Part shown: positions 28,711 to 37,390 of the stretch, piece by piece
Layout: each line of letters starts with the position of its first letter
How positions within the stretch are numbered: the first letter of the stretch is position 1
Assembly (NCBI RefSeq): GCF_003056055.1
Contig: NZ_PYFP01000001.1
Span: forward strand, 2,785,503-2,849,502
DNA from: Glaciimonas sp. PCH181
GTDB taxonomy: Bacteria > Pseudomonadota > Gammaproteobacteria > Burkholderiales > Burkholderiaceae_D
Reading direction: 5' to 3'
DNA: 64,000 bases
The notes under the pieces: model-generated
What the model was told of the DNA's origin: nothing
Databases searched by the model: none
What the model saw: only the letters and a program-made list of their open reading frames with translations
Translations under genes and position numbers: made by a program

Positions 28711-29811
28711 ATGTCCGATCTGGCTATTTTTGCCAAGCTGGCGCGGTCTGAAGCGCAACTTCCGGTTGACGTTTACTTTGACGAAACACTGTTAAAACGC
28801 GAAATCCAGCAACTATTTCAACATGGTCCGCGTTACGCCGGTCATGCATTGATGGTGCCCAACGTAGGCGATTACGCTACGCTGGCATCTGAAAATGAAG
28901 GCCGCATGTTAGTGCGCAACCCCGAGGGGATCGCGCTGGTTTCTAACGTCTGTCGCCATCGCCAAGCAAAAATGCTGGATGGTCGCGGCCACGCGCGCAA
29001 CATCGTCTGCCCCCTCCATCGCTGGACCTATGATCTCAAGGGCGAGCTGATTGGCGCGCCGCATTTCGGCGAAACGCCGTGCATGAATCTGTCCCAAACC
29101 CCGTTACAAAGCTGGAATGGTTTGCTATTTGAGCAAAACGGCTTCAATGTCGGCGAAAAACTACAAAATCTGGGCGTCGCCAAAGATCTCGATTTCAGCA
29201 ACTATTTGTTTGACCACGTCGAAGTCCATGAATGCGATTACAACTGGAAGACCTTTATTGAGGTTTATCTGGAGGATTACCACGTTGAACCATTCCATCC
29301 GGGTTTAGGCAGCTTTGTCAGTTGCGATGACTTAAATTGGGAATTCAGCAAGCATTACAGCGTACAGACCGTGGGCGTCAATCATGGCTTGGCCAAATCC
29401 GGCTCACCGGCGTACCAAAAATGGCAAGAACAGGTTCTCAAGTTTAACAACGGACAACCACCTAAATTTGGCGCAATCTGGCTGACTTTGTATCCCAACA
29501 TCATGGTTGAGTGGTATCCACACGTGCTGGTCGTCTCCACTTTGTGGCCACGCGGCCCGCAAAAAACCACCAATGTGGTTGAGTTCTATTATCCGGAAGA
29601 AATCGCCCTGTTTGAGCGCGAAATGGTCGAAGCCGAGCGCGCCGCCTACATGGAAACCTGCGTAGAGGACGACGAAATTGCGCTACGTATGGATGCAGGT
29701 CGTCGCATTCTGATGGACCGCGGCACCAATGAAGTTGGACCGTATCAATCGCCGATGGAAGATGGCATGCAGCACTTCCATGAATGGTATCGCAGTCAAA
29801 TCACACTGTAA
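28711..29811 (+). CDS. Rieske-type ring-hydroxylating oxygenase, alpha subunit-like
   Basis: A 366-residue Rieske non-haem iron oxygenase. The [2Fe-2S] ligands are Cys81-x-His83 and Cys100-x2-His103 (CRHRQ and CPLHRW), and the mononuclear iron histidines are His191 and His196 in EDYHVEPFHPG. This makes it a complete catalytic subunit; the substrate is unknown and no ferredoxin, reductase or beta subunit lies nearby. I start at the ATG at 28711 because a GGGGGACGGGA ribosome site precedes it. It is divergent from xseB-ispA-dxs, a neighbourhood I recall as conserved in Burkholderiales. Aromatic, sterol-like or quaternary-amine substrates are all possible. Confidence 0.9.
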   Translation: MSDLAIFAKLARSEAQLPVDVYFDETLLKREIQQLFQHGPRYAGHALMVPNVGDYATLASENEGRMLVRNPEGIALVSNVCRHRQAKMLDGRGHARNIVCPLHRWTYDLKGELIGAPHFGETPCMNLSQTPLQSWNGLLFEQNGFNVGEKLQNLGVAKDLDFSNYLFDHVEVHECDYNWKTFIEVYLEDYHVEPFHPGLGSFVSCDDLNWEFSKHYSVQTVGVNHGLAKSGSPAYQKWQEQVLKFNNGQPPKFGAIWLTLYPNIMVEWYPHVLVVSTLWPRGPQKTTNVVEFYYPEEIALFEREMVEAERAAYMETCVEDDEIALRMDAGRRILMDRGTNEVGPYQSPMEDGMQHFHEWYRSQITL

Positions 29812-30005
29812 GCGTCCTTCGCCGCTACGGCACAGTTAAAAATCGACCCTCCTCTGGCGCAATACTTCTGGACTAGTCGTAGAGTCCGTTGCGCCTATCT
29901 CCCTTCGACTCTCGCTGCAGCCAGACTACTCGCTAAAGTACCCGTAATAAAGCAACCTTGGGTACAATCGAATTACTGCTACCGCACGAATTACCGGAGA
30001 TCGCT

Positions 30006-30872
30006 ATGCCCAACAAACATCCTTACACCACACTGATTTCAGCGGCCAATCTGCTGCAGAATGCTCAAGACCCAAAGTGGGTTATCGTCGATTGCCGTCA
30101 TGACCTGGCCGCGCCGGATGCTGGTCGCGCAGCTTACGCTGCCGGTCATATTCCGCGTGCGCATTTCGCCCATCTTGATCAAGATTTATCCGGTGCCAAG
30201 CAAGCCGCCGACGGGACCTTCAAAGGTCGCCATCCGTTACCGGAGCAAGATGCCCTAATTGTTACCTTACGCAACATGGGAATTAACGACGACACGCAAG
30301 TCGTTGCTTACGATGCGCACGGAGGCATGTTTGCGGCAAGATTATGGTGGTTGTTACGATCAATCGGCCACGCGTCTGTTGCAGTTTTAGATGGCGGACT
30401 GGCAATGTGGCAAGCAGAAGGGCAAGCACTGTCGACTGACGTGCCAGCGCCAACCGTCGGCAATATCAACGCCCGGCCATCATTGGTTACGCAGGTCGAT
30501 GCCCATGACGTGTTGAATAACCTGACCAGTCAGCAACGCATTGTGGTCGATGCTCGTGCGCCGGACCGCTTCCGTGGAGAAAACGAGACTATCGATCCTA
30601 TCGGCGGCCACATCCCGGGTGCAAAAAATCGCTTCTTCAAAGACAATCTGCAAGCTGATGGACGCTTTAAACCCGGCCATCAGTTGCATGAAGAATTCAA
30701 TAACATCATCAGCGCATCACAAAACGCCATCATGCAATGCGGTTCGGGCGTCACCGCTTGTCATAATTTGCTGGCGCTAGAAATCGCCGGGCTGCATGGC
30801 GCGGCGCTGTATCCCGGATCATGGAGCGAATGGTGCGCAGACACCAGCCGCCCGGTTGCTACCGGCGCATAA
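30006..30872 (+). CDS. sseA: 3-mercaptopyruvate sulfurtransferase
   Basis: A two-domain rhodanese of 288 residues that moves sulfur from 3-mercaptopyruvate (or thiosulfate) to thiol acceptors. The first domain is catalytically silent; the second holds the active-site loop CGSGVTA with Cys245, the loop type of mercaptopyruvate rather than thiosulfate sulfurtransferases. VVDARAPDRFRGENE precedes it. The ATG at 30006 has GGAGA 6 bases upstream; an upstream in-frame ATG at 29958 lacks this. Single gene ending in a bidirectional terminator. Confidence 0.94.
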   Translation: MPNKHPYTTLISAANLLQNAQDPKWVIVDCRHDLAAPDAGRAAYAAGHIPRAHFAHLDQDLSGAKQAADGTFKGRHPLPEQDALIVTLRNMGINDDTQVVAYDAHGGMFAARLWWLLRSIGHASVAVLDGGLAMWQAEGQALSTDVPAPTVGNINARPSLVTQVDAHDVLNNLTSQQRIVVDARAPDRFRGENETIDPIGGHIPGAKNRFFKDNLQADGRFKPGHQLHEEFNNIISASQNAIMQCGSGVTACHNLLALEIAGLHGAALYPGSWSEWCADTSRPVATGA

Positions 30873-30902
30873 CACTTCGCTTCGCGTCTCTATAGCCGAG
30901 AC

Positions 30903-30950
30903 AAAAAAAAACGCAGACCGTTGTTATCACAACCGTCTGCGCATTTTTTT
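30903..30950. terminator. Bidirectional terminator between sseA and the hydrolase gene
   Basis: A 12-bp stem with one mismatch (GCAGACCGTTGT/ACAACCGTCTGC) is flanked by a run of A on the left and seven T on the right, suiting both convergent genes. Confidence 0.88.
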
Positions 30951-30994
30951 GCACTACTTTCACCATCGACGGCAATCACCGTCGGATATTCTTC

Positions 30995-31879
30995 TTAACT
31001 TACGCCGTGAGTCTTAAACCAGTCTATCGTGCGCTTCCAGCCATCCTTGGCGTCTGCTTCAACGTAACTCGGCCGATAATCCGCATTAAAAGCATGGCCC
31101 GAATTTGGATACACCACGAAAATCGACTTGTTGCTGCCTTTGGCTAATGCTGCCTTCATTTGCTGGATGCTATCCTGCGTAATACCTTCATCCTTGCCGC
31201 CGTACAAGCCCAAAACAGGCACTTTCAAAGTCGGTGTAATATCAATCGGTTGCAGAGGATTAAGTGCGCTTTTTTCGCCGATAAGACGACCATACCAAGC
31301 CGCGCCCGCTTTCACTTTTGGATTGTGGCCGCAGTAAAGCCAAGTCACCCGACCGCCCCAGCAAAATCCGTTAATTGCCAGCTTATCGATATTTCCGCCA
31401 TTCGCTTTGGCCCATGCCACACACGCATCCAGATCGCCCATAATCTGATCGTCCGGGACTTTTGAAACTACTTCTTTCTGTAACTCAGCGATAGAGGAAA
31501 ATGCCGCTGGATTGCCCTGACGCGCAAACAAATCAGGTGCAATTGCCAGATAGCCGAACTTTGCAAAACGCCGTGCGACATCAGCAATATGCTCATGTAC
31601 GCCGAAAATTTCAGAAATCACCAACACAACTGGCAGATTGGTTTTGCCTTCCGGTTGCGCCCGATACACTGGCACCGTCAAGCCATTCATTTGCACCTCA
31701 AGCGAGCCAGCGGTAAGGCCGACCGTATCAGTCTTGATGACGGTTTGGGCACAGACTGGCAGGACTGCGGCGGCAAAACCCGTGCCTAAAGCGGCCTTCA
31801 TAAAAGTCCTGCGATTAAGGTCTTCGGTCAAACGCGTTTTTCCCACCAGACTATCGAAATCATCTTTGAAATTAGGCAT
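30995..31879 (-). CDS. Dienelactone hydrolase family protein with Tat signal
   Basis: An alpha/beta hydrolase of 294 residues. The family catalytic triad is visible: nucleophile Cys173 in GFCWGG, the Asp in GGKDEG and the His in NSGHAF. Before it is a twin-arginine signal (Arg23-Arg24 in NRRTFMKAALG, then a hydrophobic stretch ending at VCAQ), so the enzyme is probably exported folded to the periplasm. I start at the ATG at 31879, with GAGGA 8 bases upstream. The natural substrate is unknown; no catechol-degradation genes are nearby, so a role in dienelactone metabolism is doubtful. Confidence 0.9.
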   Translation of the reverse strand: MPNFKDDFDSLVGKTRLTEDLNRRTFMKAALGTGFAAAVLPVCAQTVIKTDTVGLTAGSLEVQMNGLTVPVYRAQPEGKTNLPVVLVISEIFGVHEHIADVARRFAKFGYLAIAPDLFARQGNPAAFSSIAELQKEVVSKVPDDQIMGDLDACVAWAKANGGNIDKLAINGFCWGGRVTWLYCGHNPKVKAGAAWYGRLIGEKSALNPLQPIDITPTLKVPVLGLYGGKDEGITQDSIQQMKAALAKGSNKSIFVVYPNSGHAFNADYRPSYVEADAKDGWKRTIDWFKTHGVS

Positions 31880-31947
31880 TCGTATTTTCCTCAAAATGGT
31901 TAAAACAAAAGGATAAACGTCTCAAATTTTACAAAATTTCGTCAGAA

Positions 31948-34752
31948 TTAATGTGCCTCATCCCAATTTTTTCCTACGCCAACTTCTGCAATCAATGGCA
32001 CGCGTAAAGTTGCCACGCCAGCCATTAATTCCGGCAGCTTTTGACGCACCAGCTCCAACTCGTCTTGCGGTACTTCCAACACCAATTCATCGTGCACTTG
32101 CATGACCATCTTTGATCCCAGCTTCTGCGTTTCGAGCCAATCCTGCACAGCAATCATCGATAGTTTTATCAAGTCGGCCGCCGTGCCTTGCATCGGCGCA
32201 TTAATCGCCGCACGCTCCGCGCCCTGTCTGCGCGGACCGTTAGGTGAGTTAATTTCCGGCAGCCACAAACGACGCCCAAATACCGTTTCGACGTAACCTT
32301 GCGCCTTAGCTTGCAAACGGGTGTCATCCATAAACTGTTTGACACCCGAAAACCGCAGGAAATATTTTTCGATATACATCTGCGCGGCACCCCGCTCGAT
32401 ACCAAGATTACCGGCTAAACCGAAAGCGCTCATCCCGTATATCAAACCGAAGTTAATCACTTTGGCATAGCGACGCTGCTCGCTGGTGACATCCTTCGGC
32501 GTCGTGCTAAAAATTTCTGCAGCCGTGGCGCGGTGAATATCCTCGCCATCCGCAAACGCCCGCAACATGTTTTCATCGCCGGAAATATGCGCCATGATGC
32601 GCAGCTCAATTTGCGAATAATCGGCAGAGACGATGACGCTATTCTCCGGCGCGACAAACGCTTCACGGATACGCCGCCCTTCAGCGGTGCGGATCGGAAT
32701 GTTTTGTAAATTCGGATCATTAGAAGCTAATCGCCCCGTGACCGCGACTGCCTGCGCATAATTAGTATGGACGCGTCCGGTGGTCTGATTGACCATTTTC
32801 GGCAATTTGTCGGTATAGGTGGACTTCAATTTCGACAGGCTGCGATAGTCGAGCAAAATCTTCGGCAGCGGATAATCCTCAGCCAATTTTTGCAATACTT
32901 CCTCATCGGTCGAAGGCGCGCCGGAAGGCGTCTTTTTGACTATCGGCAATTGGAGTTTTTCAAAGAAAATTTCACCCAATTGTTTCGGCGAATTCAGATT
33001 GAATGGCTGACCAGCCAATACATACGCCTGCTGCTCGATATCCAGCATGCGTTTGCCTAATTCGTTTGACTGCGTTCCTAGCAAACCGGCGTCGATCAAG
33101 ACACCATTGCGTTCGATTTTCTGCAAGACAACAGCGGTGGGAACTTCAATTTTTTCGTAAATAAAGCGCAGATTTGTATCGCCTTCGATATGCGGCCACA
33201 TCGTTTGATGGAGGCGCAAAGTAACGTCGGCGTCTTCAGCGGCGTATTCAGTCGCCCGTGCAATCTCGACTTCATCGAAACAAATTTGCGATGCGCCTTT
33301 TCCGCACACTTCTTGAAACGTGATAGTTTTATGACCAAGATGACGCAAAGCCATGCTATCCATGTCATGCGGCCGGTGCGATTCAAACACGTATGATTCA
33401 AGCATGGTGTCGTGCGCGATGCCGCGCAAGGTCACTCCATGATTGGCAAAAATATGGCTGTCGTATTTTAAATTTTGCCCGATTTTTTTCTTGCTAGGAT
33501 CTTCCAGCCAAGCCTTCATTTTTGCCAGCACAAAATCCCGCGATAACTGCTGCGGTCCATCTTGCGAGCGATGCGCCACCGGAATATAAGCGGCAACACC
33601 AGCGATACAACTCAGCGAAATACCAACCAATTGCGCGGTCATCGGTTCGAGGGAAGTTGTTTCGGTATCGACAGAAGTATATTCAGCAGCGTTAATCACT
33701 GCCAGCCAATGATCGAGCTGCTGCTCGGTCGCGACTGTTTCGTAATTTGTTGCGAGGTCTGGAAATAAGCTGCTCTGGACCAGATCTTCCACAGCGGCGA
33801 TAACGCTGCCGATAATGCCAGCTTTTTCAGTATTTTTCGGCGTCAACGTGTTTTCTTCGGACGCTGTGCCATTGATTGCTACGCTACCGTTTAAACTGCT
33901 CACCTCGCGCAGCCAGGTCTTAAAATTGTAGCGCGTATAAATATCGATTAATGTTGCATTATCTTGCGGCAATACGACCAACGACTCTGGAAATGTCCCC
34001 ATATGCTCGCTGAGATCGCAATCAGTCTTGACCGTGACCAGCGCTTTAGCTTGTGGCAGCCAGTCAATGGCCTTGCGCAGATTTTCGCCAACTGCGCCGC
34101 CGATGTTGGCCGCATTGGCGATAACCTGGTCTACCGTGTCGTATTGCGCCAGCCATTTCACCGCTGTTTTCGGCCCCACTTTGGAGACACCAGGAATGTT
34201 ATCGACCGTATCGCCGATTAAGGTCAGATAATCGACGATCCGCTCTGGCGGCACACCGAATTTGGCAATCACGCCTGGCGGATCGAGCTTTTCGTTGTTC
34301 ATGGTATTGATCAACGTCACATGCTGATTCACCAGCTGGGCCAGATCTTTATCGCCAGTCGACACCACTGCGGTCATGCCATGCAAAACGGCTTGCACAG
34401 TCAAGGTACCGATGACATCGTCGGCCTCAACGCCCTCTACCATCAAAATAGGCCAACCCATTGCGCGCACAGCGGCGTGAATAGGCGTAATCTGTTTAAC
34501 TAGATCTTCCGGCATTGAAGCGCGTGTAGCCTTGTAATCGGCATACATATCGTCCCGAAACGTTTTCCCTTTTGCGTCGAAGACACAGGCAATGTAAGCT
34601 GCAGGGTAATCAAGACGTAAACGGCGAAGCATATTTAAAATGCCGTACAACGCGCCGGTTGGCTCATTGGCGGCATTGCGCATGTCAGGCAACGCATGGA
34701 ACGCCCGATAAAGGTAACTGGAACCATCAACTAACAGCAGGGTTTTTTGCAT
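31948..34752 (-). CDS. polA: DNA polymerase I
   Basis: PolA removes RNA primers and fills gaps in repair. The 934-residue protein has all three parts: 5' nuclease (about residues 1-290, LLLVDGSSYLYRAFHALPD start), 3'-5' exonuclease with the DTET motif near residue 360 and YAAEDADVTLRL later, suggesting active proofreading, and the polymerase with DYSQIELRIMAHISGDE near 710 and HDELVLEVP near 890. The ATG at 34752 directly abuts the start codon of the divergent LOG-family gene, leaving no intergenic base; no Shine-Dalgarno is visible. Confidence 0.97.
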   Translation of the reverse strand: MQKTLLLVDGSSYLYRAFHALPDMRNAANEPTGALYGILNMLRRLRLDYPAAYIACVFDAKGKTFRDDMYADYKATRASMPEDLVKQITPIHAAVRAMGWPILMVEGVEADDVIGTLTVQAVLHGMTAVVSTGDKDLAQLVNQHVTLINTMNNEKLDPPGVIAKFGVPPERIVDYLTLIGDTVDNIPGVSKVGPKTAVKWLAQYDTVDQVIANAANIGGAVGENLRKAIDWLPQAKALVTVKTDCDLSEHMGTFPESLVVLPQDNATLIDIYTRYNFKTWLREVSSLNGSVAINGTASEENTLTPKNTEKAGIIGSVIAAVEDLVQSSLFPDLATNYETVATEQQLDHWLAVINAAEYTSVDTETTSLEPMTAQLVGISLSCIAGVAAYIPVAHRSQDGPQQLSRDFVLAKMKAWLEDPSKKKIGQNLKYDSHIFANHGVTLRGIAHDTMLESYVFESHRPHDMDSMALRHLGHKTITFQEVCGKGASQICFDEVEIARATEYAAEDADVTLRLHQTMWPHIEGDTNLRFIYEKIEVPTAVVLQKIERNGVLIDAGLLGTQSNELGKRMLDIEQQAYVLAGQPFNLNSPKQLGEIFFEKLQLPIVKKTPSGAPSTDEEVLQKLAEDYPLPKILLDYRSLSKLKSTYTDKLPKMVNQTTGRVHTNYAQAVAVTGRLASNDPNLQNIPIRTAEGRRIREAFVAPENSVIVSADYSQIELRIMAHISGDENMLRAFADGEDIHRATAAEIFSTTPKDVTSEQRRYAKVINFGLIYGMSAFGLAGNLGIERGAAQMYIEKYFLRFSGVKQFMDDTRLQAKAQGYVETVFGRRLWLPEINSPNGPRRQGAERAAINAPMQGTAADLIKLSMIAVQDWLETQKLGSKMVMQVHDELVLEVPQDELELVRQKLPELMAGVATLRVPLIAEVGVGKNWDEAH

Positions 34753-35499
34753 ATGGAATCAAACGGAAAGAATGTGCCGCGTTTGCGGCAAGTGACGGAC
34801 ATCGAACGCGCTACTTCCAAGAAGGCGCGCGAATCATGGCATATGTTCACAATTATGGCAGAGTTTATCGAGTCGACCGAACGCCTGTCGGAGTTACATC
34901 CGGCTATTTCGATCTTCGGCTCTGCACGGATTAAAGAGGATAACCCGTATTACGCGCTTTGCTCTGACATTGCGCGACGATTTTCAGATGCAGGTTTCGC
35001 CGTCATTTCCGGTGGCGGACCGGGCTTGATGGAGGCGGCTAACCGTGGGGCTTTCGAAGGAAAATCCCCCTCAATCGGCCTAAACATTGAGTTACCGCAT
35101 GAACAAAGCAGTAATAAATGGCAGGATATCTCATTAAGTTTCCGTCACTTTTTTGCGCGTAAAGTTGCCTTCGTACGCCATGCGGATGCCTACATCGTAT
35201 TACCGGGTGGCTTCGGCACGATGGATGAATTAACCGAAGTGCTGACGTTGATTCAAACCGGTAAATGTCGACACATTCCGATCATTTTGGTCGGCAGTGA
35301 ATTTTGGGCGGGTCTATTAGACTGGTTCCGCGCGCAATTGGTCACCACTGGCATGATTGGCGAAAAAGATCTCGATCTGATTCAGGTAATTGATGATCCT
35401 GCTCTGATTGTCGATGCGGTATTCGATTTTTATGACAAGGGTGAAACATCGCTGGCAGATTCGGTGGAGCGGCATACCGATACCGGTGCGTTGTTGTAA
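34753..35499 (+). CDS. LOG family protein (TIGR00730-type Rossmann fold)
   Basis: A 248-residue protein with the two LOG signatures GGGPGLMEAANRG and PGGFGTMDE. LOG proteins characterised so far release cytokinin bases from nucleotide monophosphates or act as AMP/pyrimidine-ribonucleotide nucleosidases; the bacterial substrate here is unknown. The N-terminal ARESWHMFTIMAEFIESTERL segment also looks conserved in burkholderial homologues, which favours the ATG at 34753 over a later ATG at 34843. The start codon touches that of polA on the other strand, so its promoter must lie inside polA. Confidence 0.9.
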   Translation: MESNGKNVPRLRQVTDIERATSKKARESWHMFTIMAEFIESTERLSELHPAISIFGSARIKEDNPYYALCSDIARRFSDAGFAVISGGGPGLMEAANRGAFEGKSPSIGLNIELPHEQSSNKWQDISLSFRHFFARKVAFVRHADAYIVLPGGFGTMDELTEVLTLIQTGKCRHIPIILVGSEFWAGLLDWFRAQLVTTGMIGEKDLDLIQVIDDPALIVDAVFDFYDKGETSLADSVERHTDTGALL

Positions 35500-35541
35500 T
35501 GACACTGCAATAAACGCGCAAGATTGATGCATGCGGTCTCG

Positions 35542-35569
35542 CCTAAATGGATGATTTACGCCATTTAGG
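35542..35569 (+). repeat. Hairpin immediately before a strong ribosome site
   Basis: CCTAAATGG and CCATTTAGG form a perfect 9-bp stem with a 10-base loop. The right arm ends two bases before the GGAGG of the small ORF at 35580, so folding could control access to it or protect the 5' end of the message. Confidence 0.5.
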
Positions 35570-35579
35570 TGGAGGACTC

Positions 35580-35681
35580 ATGCGAAATTATTTCGGGAAC
35601 GCGGTACACCAACCTACAGAAGTAGTCGGTATGCTCGTACGAAGTGAGTCGTCATACGGCAGAGAAGCGCCGCGCCGTTAA
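35580..35681 (+). CDS. Candidate 33-residue small ORF with strong ribosome site
   Basis: ATG at 35580 preceded by TGGAGGACTC, one of the better Shine-Dalgarno sites in the window at good spacing, and ending in TAA. The peptide starts MRNYFGNAVHQP and ends SSYGREAPRR; it is charged, has no membrane segment or signal, and matches nothing I recognise. It sits alone in a 333-base gap between the LOG gene and the DUF2782 gene, behind a hairpin. An inverted repeat AGTCCT/AGGACT (about 35696-35720) follows. It may be a real small protein, a leader peptide, or chance. Confidence 0.4.
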   Translation: MRNYFGNAVHQPTEVVGMLVRSESSYGREAPRR

Positions 35682-35832
35682 AGCAAATTTGCGTAAGTCC
35701 TGCCGTTTATTTGGAAGGACTGCATACTAGTGCCCTATCGCCACATCCGGTTTGCTACAATGGGCTTATTGCATTTAACTAGTTTTTTTCAGCTAGTTTT
35801 ATGCCAACGCACAACTACGGCATTCAAAAACC

Positions 35833-36306
35833 ATGAACAACTTTAAATTCTGGCCAGTTGCAACGCTCTGTATCGCAGTGATTAGCACGATTGCAGCGCC
35901 GCTTGCCCTTGCGCAACAGTCAGGCACTGCCCCAAATACTGGCAGCCCTGCCAATTTGGCACCACCGCCACCTGAACTGCAAAATCTGGAAGAAGGCGAA
36001 AAACCCGCCATTACCATCCAAAAAAACAACAATACTCCTAACGAAGAAGCCATTACGCAACAGCGTCAGCAAGGCGTCGTCACGGATGTCAAGGTGCACA
36101 GCGGTGGCAGCACGTATCATATTCGACCGAAGCAAGTGGGCACTTCCATGCCCGGCGACACGCCAAGTGCGCCAGCCAACGGTGCGCAATGGGTAATCAA
36201 GGAATTCGATTGGGGCCAAAAGAAAGAAAAGCCAGCAAATCCGGGCACCGAGCAAACTGTTGATAACAAAACAGCACCAGCGCCGCCGGGAACGCCAGCC
36301 AACTAA
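35833..36306 (+). CDS. DUF2782 family exported protein
   Basis: A 157-residue protein of unknown function with an N-terminal signal peptide (hydrophobic about residues 7-27, cleavage near ALAQQ), a proline-rich stretch, then the small conserved DUF2782 core (YHIRPKQVG ... QWVIKEFDWG), and a low-complexity Lys/Pro/Thr tail. Family members in betaproteobacteria commonly sit between polA and thrB, as here. Periplasmic location is likely; no catalytic residues can be named. Confidence 0.85.
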   Translation: MNNFKFWPVATLCIAVISTIAAPLALAQQSGTAPNTGSPANLAPPPPELQNLEEGEKPAITIQKNNNTPNEEAITQQRQQGVVTDVKVHSGGSTYHIRPKQVGTSMPGDTPSAPANGAQWVIKEFDWGQKKEKPANPGTEQTVDNKTAPAPPGTPAN

Positions 36307-36329
36307 ACAATTTAATAGCAGACAGTCAA

Positions 36330-36368
36330 GATGCGGAGCAAAGACAACCACGGTTTTTGCTCCGCATC
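36330..36368 (+). repeat. Perfect 13-bp hairpin between the DUF2782 gene and thrB
   Basis: GATGCGGAGCAAA and its exact complement TTTGCTCCGCATC are separated by a 13-base loop. No U-run follows on either strand, so it is not a classical intrinsic terminator although it sits where one would be expected, 23 bases after the stop. Confidence 0.55.
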
Positions 36369-36427
36369 CTCACAAATAGCACGTCATTTCGACTTTATTC
36401 CACATTCTCATTTTTTAAATTTTTCTC

Positions 36428-37384
36428 ATGGCAGTATTTACTCCGGTCAGCCTGGATGACCTCAACAGCTGGCTTGTGCAATTCCCCTTAGGCAAAGCAT
36501 CCGGGATCAAAGGCATTTCATCCGGTATCGAAAACACCAATTTTTTCATCAATACCGAGGCTGGCGAATATGTGCTGACGGTCTTTGAAAAACTGACATT
36601 CGAACAATTACCGTTTTACCTGGAACTGATGCGCCATCTGGCCCAGCGCGGTGTCGCCGTACCGGCTCCGATTCCCAACAAGGAGGGGGCGATTATTAAC
36701 GCCCTACACGACAAACCCGCGGCAATTGTGAGTAAGCTGGAGGGAGAGTCCGAAATGTCGCCCGGTCCGCATCATTGTCGTGAAGTTGGTGCGATGCTGG
36801 CAAAAATGCATTTGGCGGCGCAGGATTTCCCCATCTACCAGCCGAATTTGCGTGGCCTATCATGGTGGCGCGAGACTGCCCCCGTCGTATTGCCGTTTCT
36901 ATCGGAAGATATCCAGCAATTACTACGCGCTGAAATGCAATTTCAGGAAGAATTTGCGGCTTCTCAGGCTTATCAAAAGCTGCCAAATGGTCCGGTGCAT
37001 GCCGATCTGTTTCGTAATAATGTGATGTTTGATGGCGACCAGCTCTCGGGATTTTTCGATTTCTATTTTGCTGGATGCGATACCTGGTTGTTTGACCTCG
37101 CCGTCACCGTCAATGATTGGTGCATCGAGGTAGATACCGGTGCACTCGACGAGGCCCGCGTGCTGGCAATGCTGGATGGCTATCGCGCAATTCAACCATT
37201 CAGCGCCGACGAGCAAATCGCCTGGCAGCCAATGTTGCGCGCAGCTGCGTTGCGTTTTTGGCTCTCACGGCTGTATGACTTTTACCTACCGCGCGCAGCA
37301 GAAATGCTGACGCCGCATGATCCGACGCACTTTGAACGGATTTTGCGCCAACGCATCGCTCACCCGGCTCCGGCCCTGTTCTGA
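36428..37384 (+). CDS. thrB: Homoserine kinase (aminoglycoside phosphotransferase-fold type)
   Basis: This 318-residue kinase phosphorylates homoserine in threonine synthesis. It belongs to the ThrB form with a protein-kinase/APH-like fold used by pseudomonads and betaproteobacteria, not the GHMP form of E. coli. Visible are [13 protein letters not shown] with YVLTVFEK (ATP-binding lobe) and the Brenner motif [15 protein letters not shown] followed by GFFDFYFAG with the metal-binding aspartate. It is 6 bases upstream of the membrane protein gene and likely co-transcribed with it. Confidence 0.95.
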   Translation: MAVFTPVSLDDLNSWLVQFPLGKASGIKGISSGIENTNFFINTEAGEYVLTVFEKLTFEQLPFYLELMRHLAQRGVAVPAPIPNKEGAIINALHDKPAAIVSKLEGESEMSPGPHHCREVGAMLAKMHLAAQDFPIYQPNLRGLSWWRETAPVVLPFLSEDIQQLLRAEMQFQEEFAASQAYQKLPNGPVHADLFRNNVMFDGDQLSGFFDFYFAGCDTWLFDLAVTVNDWCIEVDTGALDEARVLAMLDGYRAIQPFSADEQIAWQPMLRAAALRFWLSRLYDFYLPRAAEMLTPHDPTHFERILRQRIAHPAPALF

Positions 37385-37390
37385 ATATAA

